Source: Desulfobotulus pelophilus (GTDB lineage: Bacteria > Desulfobacterota > Desulfobacteria > Desulfobacterales > ASO4-4). From it: a DNA stretch of 64,000 nt. Below are positions 25,223 to 33,160 of the stretch, piece after piece (position 1 is the first letter of the stretch; each line of letters begins with the position of its first letter). A model generated the notes under the pieces. The model did no database searches. It saw only the letters and a program-made list of their open reading frames with translations, and was not told the origin of the DNA. The position numbers were made by a program, and so were the translations under genes. The DNA lies in assembly GCF_026155325.1 (NCBI RefSeq), contig NZ_JAPFPW010000001.1, forward strand, positions 124,001 to 188,000. Reading direction: 5' to 3'.

Positions 25223-25837
25223 TTGGTGAGGGAGGTTCTTATTTCTCGGATCGATAAGCAGGATAAGTACCAGCGGATTCTGCAGGCAGGCATAACGGTG
25301 TTCGCCCGGCGGGGAGTGTTCCGGGCGACCATATCGGAGATTGCCAGAGAAGCCGGTGTGGCTGACGGAACGATTTATCTCTATTTTAAAAATAAAGACG
25401 ATATTTTAGCCCGTTTTTTTGAGGCAAGGGCTGATGATATTTTTTTGCGTTTCCGCAAGGCCATTGATGGGGCTGGCACGGCAAGGGAAAAATTTGCGCG
25501 TTTGATTACCTGCCACCTGGAAGCCTTTCAGGAAGACAGGGAAATGGCCGTGGTCTTTCAGGCCGAAAGCCGGAAAATTCATGCCATGGCAGAGCAGGTG
25601 AATGCCATCTCATCCCGTTACAGGGAGCTTATCGCGGAAATAATTGAAGAAGGTCAGGCGGAAGGTCTTATCCGGAAAGACCTGTACCTGGCCCTTGTGA
25701 AAAGATTCATTCTTGGTGCTGTGGATGAGGTGGTCAGTACCTGGGTGCTTGCCGAAGGGAAGTATGATCTGGTCAGCATGGCAGACCCTCTTGTGGACCT
25801 TTTTATTCGGGGCATTGGTGCTGGTTCCGAGGACTGA
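25223..25837 (+). CDS. TetR/AcrR family regulator, FadR-like
   Basis: Transcription factor of up to 204 residues. The N-terminal helix-turn-helix is clear (ILQAGITVFARRGVFRATISEIAREAGVADGTIYLYFKNKDDIL), followed by an all-helical ligand domain. The sequence resembles TetR-type FadR repressors that sense long-chain acyl-CoA, and the next gene is an acyl-CoA dehydrogenase. The start is unclear: TTG 25223 and GTG 25226 have no ribosome site, whereas AGGGAGG at 25229-25235 lies within the frame, 5 nt before an ATT codon at 25241. Initiation at ATT would give about 198 residues. Acyl-CoA as ligand is inference. Confidence 0.85.
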   Translation: MVREVLISRIDKQDKYQRILQAGITVFARRGVFRATISEIAREAGVADGTIYLYFKNKDDILARFFEARADDIFLRFRKAIDGAGTAREKFARLITCHLEAFQEDREMAVVFQAESRKIHAMAEQVNAISSRYRELIAEIIEEGQAEGLIRKDLYLALVKRFILGAVDEVVSTWVLAEGKYDLVSMADPLVDLFIRGIGAGSED

Positions 25838-25913
25838 TGCGTCGATTGAATTACAATTTTTTTTATGCCTAACCTGAAAAACCAACACACACAACCAGCA
25901 AGGAGACCGGAAG

Positions 25914-27716
25914 ATGGCGCAGCTGATTTCTGAAAGACGGGATGTGGACTTTGTTCTGCATGAACAGCTTGAAGTAGGCAAATTTGCCGAACAGGAAAAG
26001 TTTGCGGATTTTAACAAAAAAACCGTGGACATGATTGTCAACGAGGCAAGAAACCTTGCCATTAAAGAACTTCTCCCCACCTGGAAGGATGGAGATACTA
26101 TTGGCTGTACCTTTGAGAACGGTAAGGTACGGATTCCTGAATCATTTGAACGTGCCTATGATCTTTTGAAAAAGGGTGAATGGACAGCCATGAGCGAGGA
26201 CCCCGAGTGGGGTGGGCAGGGCATGCCGAAAACCGTAGCCCTTGCAGCCAGTGAATTTTTCAACGGGGCTAATTATCCGTTTATGATGTATCCGGGACTG
26301 ACCCATGGCGCAGGCAAGCTGGTGGAAACCTTTGGCACGGATAAACAGAAGCAGCTTTTTCTTAAAAAAATTTATACCGGGGAGTGGTGTGGCACTATGC
26401 TTCTCACGGAAGCCTGTGCCGGTTCGGACGTGGGAGCCCTTGAAACCATGGCTTACCCCCAGTCCGATGGAACCTACAGGATTGTAGGTAACAAGATCTT
26501 TATATCCGGAGGTGAGCAGGACCAGCTTTCTGAGAACATTGTTCACCCGGTGCTGGCACGCATTGAAGGTGCTCCAGCGGGTACCAAAGGCATTTCTCTC
26601 TTCCTTGTTCCCAAATATCGCGTCAATGACGATGGCAGCCTGGGTGCTTTCAATGATGTGGTTTGCACAGGTATCGAGCACAAAATGGGTATCCATGGCA
26701 ACTGCACCTGTTCCCTTGCCCTTGGAGGTAAGGATGACTGTGTTGGTGAACTTCTTGGTGAGCCCAACAAGGGAATGGCTCACATGTTCCTCATGATGAA
26801 TGAGGCCCGCCAACTGGTGGGAATGCAGGGTTTTGCCTGTGCATCCGCAGCATATATGTACTCGTTGAATTATGCGAAAGAGCGCGTTCAGGGTGCTCTT
26901 CTGACCAATCCCAAGGCCGGTGGCGTTCCTATTATCCAGCATCCGGATGTGCGGCGTCAGCTTATGATGATGAAAAGTTATACCGAAGCCATGCGTTCCA
27001 TCCTTTATTATCTGGCTTACTGTGATGATATGGCTCATCTGGCGACAGATCCGGAAGAAAAAGAGCTGTATGAAGGGCTTGTTGAAGTACTGACGCCCAT
27101 TGGTAAGGGATATGTGACGGACCGTAGTTTTGATGTGGTTTCTCAGGGTATGCAGGTATACGGAGGGTATGGGTTTATTGAGGAATATCCGTTGGCCCAG
27201 CTGCTTCGTGATGTGCGCATCACCCTGATTTATGAAGGGACCAACGGTATTCAGGCCATGGATCTTCTGGGGCGCAAGCTGGGTATGAAAAAAGGTAAAA
27301 TTTTTATGTCGCTCCTGCAGAAGATCGGTGCTGCCGTTGCCGAGGCCAAAGGCGTTGATGCCTTGGCACCCCTGGCTGTCCAGACCGAAGCCAGCCTGAA
27401 CAAACTGGGCGAAGTGGCCATGCACATGGGGAAAACCGCCATGAGTGAAAAGGTCATGACCGCCTTCAGTTTTGCTCATCCTTTTCTCGATGTGGTGGGA
27501 GACCTCACCGCCGCATGGATGCTTCTGTGGCGGGCTACCATCGCTCAGTCAAAGCTGGGGAAGAAGAAAAAGGAAGATGCCTTTTATAACGGTATTATTA
27601 AATCTGCAGAGTTCTTTATTTTTAATCAGCTCCCGGTGGCCGATGGGAAAATGAATGCCATTCTTCGCATGGCGGATGCTTCCGTTTCCATTGAAGAAGA
27701 CTCTTTCCTTTCCTGA
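25914..27716 (+). CDS. Acyl-CoA dehydrogenase (about 600 aa, FadE/DmdC-like)
   Basis: FAD enzyme oxidising acyl-CoA to 2-enoyl-CoA in beta-oxidation. The 600-residue length matches the large subgroup with an extra N-terminal segment and a C-terminal four-helix domain. The substrate region AMSEDPEWGGQGMP, the FAD motif MLLTEACAGSDVG, and the catalytic Glu in TLIYEGTNGIQAMDLLGRKL (about residue 440) are all present. It lies 76 nt downstream of the TetR gene with AAGGAGACC before the ATG. Electrons would pass to EtfBA and the membrane Fe-S reductase encoded just downstream. Chain-length preference cannot be read from the sequence. Confidence 0.93.
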   Translation: MAQLISERRDVDFVLHEQLEVGKFAEQEKFADFNKKTVDMIVNEARNLAIKELLPTWKDGDTIGCTFENGKVRIPESFERAYDLLKKGEWTAMSEDPEWGGQGMPKTVALAASEFFNGANYPFMMYPGLTHGAGKLVETFGTDKQKQLFLKKIYTGEWCGTMLLTEACAGSDVGALETMAYPQSDGTYRIVGNKIFISGGEQDQLSENIVHPVLARIEGAPAGTKGISLFLVPKYRVNDDGSLGAFNDVVCTGIEHKMGIHGNCTCSLALGGKDDCVGELLGEPNKGMAHMFLMMNEARQLVGMQGFACASAAYMYSLNYAKERVQGALLTNPKAGGVPIIQHPDVRRQLMMMKSYTEAMRSILYYLAYCDDMAHLATDPEEKELYEGLVEVLTPIGKGYVTDRSFDVVSQGMQVYGGYGFIEEYPLAQLLRDVRITLIYEGTNGIQAMDLLGRKLGMKKGKIFMSLLQKIGAAVAEAKGVDALAPLAVQTEASLNKLGEVAMHMGKTAMSEKVMTAFSFAHPFLDVVGDLTAAWMLLWRATIAQSKLGKKKKEDAFYNGIIKSAEFFIFNQLPVADGKMNAILRMADASVSIEEDSFLS

Positions 27717-27771
27717 AAAAAGCCGTATATGAAAAATGAGGGCGGGTTCCTCGGGAATCCTGCCGGTATTC

Positions 27772-27800
27772 AACCGGGGCTTTGTCCCCGGTTTTTTTTT
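27772..27800 (+). terminator. Intrinsic terminator after acyl-CoA dehydrogenase
   Basis: Stem AACCGGGG/CCCCGGTT with a 6-nt loop and an uninterrupted run of nine T residues. It separates the dehydrogenase transcript from the quinone-reductase/Etf transcript. Confidence 0.85.
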
Positions 27801-28097
27801 AAAAGAACTGTTTTTTTCGGGGGCACGGAGTGGAGGGCACGGGGAAGTGGCAGGGACCACCACCCATGGATGTCTCTGCGGAAAAAGATTCGCAAAAAAA
27901 GACGGAGAGTACCGAAAAACAAGGAAGGGCCGGAAGCTGTTTGCCGTTTTTTTACTTGACGGAACCGCATTTTCTTTATTAAGTGTGTTCCGATCCATAT
28001 ACCCAGCGATACTGCGGAAATAAATTCGCATCATAAAAGTTTTTGGTCTGTAACCATTTATCAATTTCAGGACTTAGTCAGGGGAAGGAATGATTCC
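27801..28097 (+). promoter_or_regulatory. Promoter region of the quinone reductase/etfBA unit
   Basis: About 300 bp with no supported gene. A TTGACG at 27956-27961 followed by TATTAA at 27977-27982 (15-bp spacer) is the best promoter candidate, although the spacer is short. The palindrome seen upstream of the TetR gene is not repeated here. Confidence 0.35.
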
Positions 28098-30161
28098 ATG
28101 GAACCATTGATTGCGCCCGCGCAGTACACGTTTTTAGGCATCCCCACGGTATTGTTTTCCGTGCTGATACCAATCGTGGGTATTGCTTTGTTTACTTACA
28201 TCATGGCCAAGCGGATAGCGCCGCTGACCAGAGCCCGCAAGGATGATCGTTTCGACGCCATCCCCCAGCGCATCTGGAATGTGGCTTTGATCTGGCTTGG
28301 TCAGATCCGTCAGCCCCGTTACATGATGGGCGGCGTGCTGCACATTCTTATCTTTTTCGGTTTCCTTGTGCTGGCTCTTCGGTCCATGAGCCTTGTGGTG
28401 ATTGGTGTGATTCCCGATTTTGCCCTGCCGGGATTCGGCCATGATCAGATTATCGGCATGGTATACAATGTTGCTAAGGATTATGCGGCAACCATTGTCT
28501 TCATTGCCTGCTTTGTGGCTGCCATCCGCCGTGGTATTTTCCGGCCTGAGCGCTATGAGGTTCCCGCACGCTTTGGAAAAGATCATACTGCTGAAGCTGT
28601 ATTTGTTCTCTGCATCATCATGACCCTTATGGTTTCCGAGTCTCTTTTTGAGGCTGCCATTGTTGCTGCCCAGATCCAGACCGGTGCCCATGCCCACTTT
28701 CTGCCTCCGGGAAGTCTTCCCTGGTTCCTGAAGAACAGCCTGCTGACTACACCCATGGAGACTCTGCAGACTCTGCATGTGGCGGCTTACTTCATTCACG
28801 ATTTCACCTTCTTTTTCTTTCTCTGCTTTTTGCCTTTGGGCAAGCACTTCCATGTTATCACCTCACTTTTCAACGTCTACTTCATGCGGATCCGGAGAGG
28901 GAATATCAAGCCCATCGAGTATGGTCTGAGTGCCGAGGAGATGGAAAACCTGAAGTCCATTGGTGTGAAAAAACTGGAAGATTTCACCTGGAAGCACATC
29001 CTTGATTTTTACACCTGTGCTGATTGTGGCCGCTGTTCTGATCAGTGCCCGGCGAATACCGTAGGTCGTGCCCTGTCTCCCCGCTTTATCTCTATTAAAG
29101 GTCGTGAAGCGGTCTTCAATACCTATCCTCTGTCCGGTCCCATTCTGAAGAGTGAAAACCTGATGGGCAATGTCTATGAAGAGGATGAAATCTGGAGCTG
29201 TACCACATGTGGTGCCTGTGAGCAGGAATGCCCCATTGGTATTGAATACATAGATAAGATTGTGGATTTACGCCGGGGCCTTGTTGATGATGGTGAGGTT
29301 CCCCAGACCCTTCAGAAGCCCATGCAGGCTCTTGCCAAACGCGGGAATGCCTGGGGTAAAATGGAGAAGAAGCGTGCTGACTGGACCAAAGACATTGCGG
29401 AGGAATGTCCGGTCAAGGTTGTGGAAGGAGAAACGGTCAACACGCTGTATTTTGTGGACTCCATTACATCCTTTGACGACCGCATGGTGAATATTGCCAA
29501 GAGCACATCCAAGCTGCTGCAGGCTGCCGGTGAAGATTTCGGCATTCTTGGCAAGGCGGAAAAGGATTCCGGCAATGAGGTAGTCCGTTTTGGTGAGGAA
29601 TTCCTGTATCAGGATTTGAAAAACCATAACATGGAGCAGATCCAGGAGTCCGGTGCCAAGCGTATCGTAACGGCAGATCCCCATGCTTTCAATGCCCTTA
29701 AAAACGATTATAACCTGTCCATTCCGGTGGAGCACATCAGTTCCGTTATCACCCGCGCCGTGAAATCCGGAAAAATCAAGCTGAAGCCCGTTGAAGATGC
29801 AACAAAGGTTTACACCTACCATGATCCCTGTTATCTGGGACGTCATAATGGCGTGTATGAGGATCCCCGTGCAGCCCTCAACGCAATTCCGGGTATCCGT
29901 ACCGTTGAGATGCTGAAAAGCGGAGATCGTTCATTCTGTTGTTCCGGTGGTGGTCTGATGCTGTTCTATGAACCCCACGAAGAAGAGCGTATGGCTGTTC
30001 TCCGTGTGAAGATGGCAGCCAAGGCAGGGGCGAGTGTGATTGTTACGGCCTGTCCTTTCTGTCTGGTTAATATGGAAGATGCCATTAAGGTTGCCGGTTA
30101 TGAAGGTAAGATGGAAGCTCTGGATCTGGCGGAGCTCATTGAGCAGCATATGGTACGATAA
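28098..30161 (+). CDS. Membrane Fe-S ETF:(mena)quinone oxidoreductase, HdrD/GlpC-like
   Basis: 687-residue membrane protein linking EtfBA to the quinone pool. The N-terminal 260 residues hold about six helices of a NarI-like cytochrome b type domain with several His (residues 1-265). Two [4Fe-4S] motifs follow: CADCGRCSDQCPAN (about 307-320) and CTTCGACEQECPIG (about 368-381). The C-terminal CCG domain (HDPCYLGRH, CCSGGG, CPFC) binds a non-cubane cluster. The first CCG repeat has lost its cysteines (DSGNEVVRFGEE near 490, TADPHAF). This architecture is the EMO type found beside etfBA in fatty-acid and butyrate oxidisers. It is followed by etfB. Confidence 0.88.
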   Translation: MEPLIAPAQYTFLGIPTVLFSVLIPIVGIALFTYIMAKRIAPLTRARKDDRFDAIPQRIWNVALIWLGQIRQPRYMMGGVLHILIFFGFLVLALRSMSLVVIGVIPDFALPGFGHDQIIGMVYNVAKDYAATIVFIACFVAAIRRGIFRPERYEVPARFGKDHTAEAVFVLCIIMTLMVSESLFEAAIVAAQIQTGAHAHFLPPGSLPWFLKNSLLTTPMETLQTLHVAAYFIHDFTFFFFLCFLPLGKHFHVITSLFNVYFMRIRRGNIKPIEYGLSAEEMENLKSIGVKKLEDFTWKHILDFYTCADCGRCSDQCPANTVGRALSPRFISIKGREAVFNTYPLSGPILKSENLMGNVYEEDEIWSCTTCGACEQECPIGIEYIDKIVDLRRGLVDDGEVPQTLQKPMQALAKRGNAWGKMEKKRADWTKDIAEECPVKVVEGETVNTLYFVDSITSFDDRMVNIAKSTSKLLQAAGEDFGILGKAEKDSGNEVVRFGEEFLYQDLKNHNMEQIQESGAKRIVTADPHAFNALKNDYNLSIPVEHISSVITRAVKSGKIKLKPVEDATKVYTYHDPCYLGRHNGVYEDPRAALNAIPGIRTVEMLKSGDRSFCCSGGGLMLFYEPHEEERMAVLRVKMAAKAGASVIVTACPFCLVNMEDAIKVAGYEGKMEALDLAELIEQHMVR

Positions 30162-30280
30162 AGCCCATGTCCGGTACCGGAAGTCCGGTACCGGATTCGG
30201 CCAGGGGGTTTTGCTGTCATGATTCCATAGGGAACCCTGAGAAAAAGTTGGCCAAACATTATTTTAACTGGGAGGAATTC

Positions 30281-31069
30281 ATGGAAATCTTGGTATGCGT
30301 CAAGAGAGTTCCCGATACTGCGGAGAACGAAATTGAGCTCAACAGTGCGGGGAATGACATCGAGCGTGATGATCTGGTTTACTCTGTCAACGAGTGGGAC
30401 AACTATGCCGTTGAAGAAGCTATTCAGATTGTAGACAAGGTTGGCGGAACGGTTACGGTTGTAACCGTAGGTGATGAAGATGCAGACGAAGTTCTTCGCC
30501 GTGAGATGGCCATGGGTGCCCAGAACGGTATCCTTCTCAATGATGAAGCCTTTGAGGATTCCGATGCCATGGGTGTGGCCACTCTTCTGAAGGCTGCTGT
30601 GGAAAAAGGTAAGTATGACCTGATTCTGACAGGTGCCCAGGCCGATGCCGGTTATGCTGCCGTTGGTGGTATGCTGGCAGCCATGATGGATCTGCCCTAT
30701 GCTTCTCTGGTAAACATGATTGAAGTGGGTGACGGCAAGCTGACCGTTGGTCGTGAAATTGAAGGCGGCAATCAGGAAATTAATGAGATTGAGCTGCCCT
30801 GTGTGCTTTCCATTCAGACCGGTATCAATGAGCCCCGTTATGTGGGTATTAAGGGTATCCGTCAGGTTTCCGGTATTGAAATTCCGGAATATGATGCTGA
30901 CGCTCTGGGTGTGGACCCTGCCACGGTGGGTGCCGCAGGTGCCAAGACCAAGAGGGTTGATTATTTCATCCCCGAAACCGGTGAAGGTGCGGAAATGCTT
31001 ACCGGCAGTACGGAAGAAATCATTGCTAAACTCATTGACATCATGAAGGCGAATGGAGGGCTGAAGTAA
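30281..31069 (+). CDS. etfB: Electron transfer flavoprotein beta subunit
   Basis: 262-residue EtfB with the N-terminal MEILVCVKRVPDT signature, NEWDNYAVEEAI, and LILTGAQADAGYAAVGGMLA. With EtfA it forms the soluble acceptor for acyl-CoA dehydrogenases. The frame is open from 30167, but the ATG at 30281 follows GGAGG by 5 nt and begins the family homology. It overlaps etfA by 1 nt (TAATG). Neighbours indicate electron flow from acyl-CoA to the membrane Fe-S protein and quinone. Whether the ETF is bifurcating cannot be decided here, but the pairing with EMO favours the simple beta-oxidation type. Confidence 0.95.
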   Translation: MEILVCVKRVPDTAENEIELNSAGNDIERDDLVYSVNEWDNYAVEEAIQIVDKVGGTVTVVTVGDEDADEVLRREMAMGAQNGILLNDEAFEDSDAMGVATLLKAAVEKGKYDLILTGAQADAGYAAVGGMLAAMMDLPYASLVNMIEVGDGKLTVGREIEGGNQEINEIELPCVLSIQTGINEPRYVGIKGIRQVSGIEIPEYDADALGVDPATVGAAGAKTKRVDYFIPETGEGAEMLTGSTEEIIAKLIDIMKANGGLK

Positions 31070-32025
31070 TGGCAACTGTATATGCTTTCGTAGCGCATAA
31101 TGATGGCGTTCTGGATGATTCTGCAGCTGAGCTTGCCGCTGCCGCCAAGAAATTTACCGATGCACCTGTAACAGCCATTGTCAGTGGTTCCGGCGTGGAT
31201 GCAGCTGCTGCCAAGGCAGCCGAACTTTTTCCTGCTGTATGGAAGATGGATGCTGCCGAGCTGGCCTATCCCAATGCGGAAGTGGTTCGCAAGGCCCTTC
31301 TGAACAACCTGGATGCCGGTGCTGTGGTTCTGATGGCCCACAACACGTTTGGCATGGATTTGGCCCCCGGCCTTGCTGTTAAAACCGGTGGTGCTTTTGT
31401 GGCCGATGTTGTGGCTATTGAAGGCGCAGACGGAGATACCCTGAAGGTTGTCCGCCAGGAATTCGGTGGTGTGGTTTCCACTCATGTTACCGTTGATATG
31501 TCCGCAGGTGCTGTGATTACCATCCGTCCCGGTGCTATTGCTGCTGAAGAAGGTGCTGCTGCTGGTGGTGCCGTTGAAGAAAAAGCTGTTGGTGATGTTT
31601 CCGCCAAGCGTAAGTTTATCGAAGTCCGTGAGCCTGAGGCCGGTGATGTGGATATTACCAAGGCGGAAGTTCTTGTTTCTGTCGGCCGTGGTATTGAAGA
31701 TCAGGATAACATAGAGCTGGCCCATGAGCTGGCCAAGGCCATCGGTTCACAGGCAGAGGTTTCCTGTTCCCGTCCCATCGTGGATGCCAAGTGGATGGAC
31801 GCTTCCCGTCAGGTAGGTACCTCCGGTAAAACGGTTAAGCCTAAGGTTTATCTTGCCATGGGTATTTCCGGTTCCTTCCAGCACATGGGTGGTATCAAAG
31901 GTGGCTTGATCATTGCCGTCAACAAAAACCCCAATGCTCCCATCTTCCAGGTGGCTAATGTGGGTATCGAGGCAGACATTCTTGAGTTCATTCCTGAGCT
32001 GACCGAAGCCCTTGGGGAGCTGTAA
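31069..32025 (+). CDS. etfA: Electron transfer flavoprotein alpha subunit
   Basis: 318-residue EtfA. The N-terminal half has an alternating Ala/Gly-rich fold. The C-terminal FAD domain is complete: VLVSVGRGIEDQDNIELAHELAKAIG, CSRPIVDAKWMDASRQVGTSGKTVKPKVYLAMGISGSFQHMGGIKG and NKNPNAPIFQVANVGIEAD. An Ala-rich linker (AAEEGAAAGGAVEEK) at about 160-175 joins the domains. It is translationally coupled to etfB and followed after 39 nt by a strong terminator. Confidence 0.95.
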   Translation: MATVYAFVAHNDGVLDDSAAELAAAAKKFTDAPVTAIVSGSGVDAAAAKAAELFPAVWKMDAAELAYPNAEVVRKALLNNLDAGAVVLMAHNTFGMDLAPGLAVKTGGAFVADVVAIEGADGDTLKVVRQEFGGVVSTHVTVDMSAGAVITIRPGAIAAEEGAAAGGAVEEKAVGDVSAKRKFIEVREPEAGDVDITKAEVLVSVGRGIEDQDNIELAHELAKAIGSQAEVSCSRPIVDAKWMDASRQVGTSGKTVKPKVYLAMGISGSFQHMGGIKGGLIIAVNKNPNAPIFQVANVGIEADILEFIPELTEALGEL

Positions 32026-32064
32026 GAATAAGAGTCTTGTAGTCTGAGTCTTTGTGTAAGCAAG

Positions 32065-32102
32065 AAGCCGGAACCTTTTTTTGTGAGGGTTCCGGCTTTT
32101 TT
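32065..32102 (+). terminator. Intrinsic terminator after etfA
   Basis: Perfect 11-bp stem AAGCCGGAACC/GGTTCCGGCTT (32065-32075 and 32088-32098) followed by TTTT. It ends the quinone reductase-etfBA transcript. Confidence 0.9.
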
Positions 32103-32164
32103 GATAATGAAGAAAATACGGATCATGGAATGATGACTGAGGATAGTCACACAAAGGAGCGTAA

Positions 32165-32800
32165 ATGACAGATGCATCTTTGCTGCTTTTACAATATGGC
32201 CGAAAAATGCATGCGGCAGGTCTGACGACTGGTTCCGGTGGCAATCTCAGCATGCGGGTTCAGGACGGTGTTCTGATAACGCCCAGTGCCATGGATTATG
32301 GGGATATGGGAGTTGATGATCTTGTGCTGGTGGACCTTGACGGCAGGGTGCTTCAGGGCAGGAGGAAGCCCTCCAGTGAATTGGATTTTCATCTTTGCCT
32401 ATATGGCGCAAGACCGGATATCCGAGCGGTAGTGCACACCCATTCCCCATGGGTAACTACCCTTGCCTGTCTGGGCTGGCCGCTTCCTGCCGTGCATTAT
32501 CTTGTGGGCTTTGCAGAAAGAAGCGAGGTTCCCGTGGCTCCCTATGCAACTTTTGGTACCAGCGAGCTGGCGGAGCAGGTAGTTCGCGGGATGGTAGGTG
32601 GAAAAGCTCTTATTCTTGCTAACCACGGCCTGGTTGCCATCGGGACGGATTTGAAAGAAGCTTTTAATATTGCAGAAGAAATAGAGTTTGTTGCGGGGGT
32701 CTATCTTCGGGCAAAAGCGGTAGGGGAGCCGGTAATTCTGGATGAAAAGGCCATGGGGCCGGTTCTTACAAAATTTAGAAGCTACCGGAACCCCTTGTAG
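32165..32800 (+). CDS. Class II aldolase/adducin family protein (FucA-like)
   Basis: 211-residue zinc-dependent aldolase of the fuculose-phosphate aldolase type. Characteristic residues: TTGSGGNLSMR (phosphate binding), SSELDFHLCLY with the catalytic Glu (about residue 71), the zinc ligands VVHTHSPWV (His91/His93 region) and a third His in LANHGLVAIG. It is likely to cleave a ketose 1-phosphate or 5-deoxy-sugar phosphate to dihydroxyacetone phosphate and an aldehyde; the exact substrate is not evident. It stands alone after the etf terminator, with AAAGGAG before the ATG. Confidence 0.85.
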   Translation: MTDASLLLLQYGRKMHAAGLTTGSGGNLSMRVQDGVLITPSAMDYGDMGVDDLVLVDLDGRVLQGRRKPSSELDFHLCLYGARPDIRAVVHTHSPWVTTLACLGWPLPAVHYLVGFAERSEVPVAPYATFGTSELAEQVVRGMVGGKALILANHGLVAIGTDLKEAFNIAEEIEFVAGVYLRAKAVGEPVILDEKAMGPVLTKFRSYRNPL

Positions 32801-32828
32801 TACGGCAGATGAATGGGGGGGCGTTGGT

Positions 32829-33044
32829 TTATGGTTGTGGTTTTTTCCCTTTGTCCGTGACCTCATCCTCCGCCGGAAAAAGAAATTCAGAAAGTTTTTC
32901 GCAAAGATCTTCTGGCCAGACCTCGCTGTGGAGAAAGATTTCCCTTTCTTCGGGTGTAAAGCTGTTGCGAACATTGGCAGGAAGATTTTTGAAAGCCTCT
33001 TCCCGTTTTTTATATTCGCGCGTTCCGAATGTATTCTTTTGCAT
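32829..33044 (-). CDS. Small charged protein of unknown function
   Basis: 71-residue highly charged protein, MQKNTFGTREYKKREEAFKNLP with ANVRNSFTPEEREIFLHSEVWP, without signal or membrane segment. GGAG sits 8 nt before its ATG, and the composition is natural for a small soluble protein. No known domain is recognised. It is convergent with the aldolase gene and lies downstream of the helicase gene on the same strand, separated by an 11-bp hairpin. Moderate confidence that it is a real gene. Confidence 0.55.
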   Translation of the reverse strand: MQKNTFGTREYKKREEAFKNLPANVRNSFTPEEREIFLHSEVWPEDLCEKLSEFLFPAEDEVTDKGKKPQP

Positions 33045-33068
33045 GCGAAAACTCCATTGTAAAGCTGC

Positions 33069-33108
33069 AGAACCAGAGGCAACTGCATGGCAGAAGACCT
33101 CTGGTTCT
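33069..33108 (-). terminator. Hairpin downstream of helicase gene
   Basis: Perfect 11-bp inverted repeat AGAACCAGAGG/CCTCTGGTTCT with an 18-nt loop, about 50 nt after the helicase stop. No U-tract follows on the minus strand, so this may be a processed 3' end rather than an intrinsic terminator. Confidence 0.5.
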
Positions 33109-33160
33109 TATGTAATGATTTGTATAGAAGTGCTGCACAGTGATGAAAGGACGTCTTTTA

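Noticed and set aside
26142-27479. 445-codon ORF antisense to the acyl-CoA dehydrogenase
   Set aside because: It lies wholly inside a clear dehydrogenase gene on the other strand. Its translation is His/Asn-rich without any family motif; it is a codon-usage shadow.
30098-31075. 325-codon ORF antisense to etfB
   Set aside because: It mirrors etfB exactly, has no ribosome site or recognisable domain, and shows the same composition bias as other shadows.
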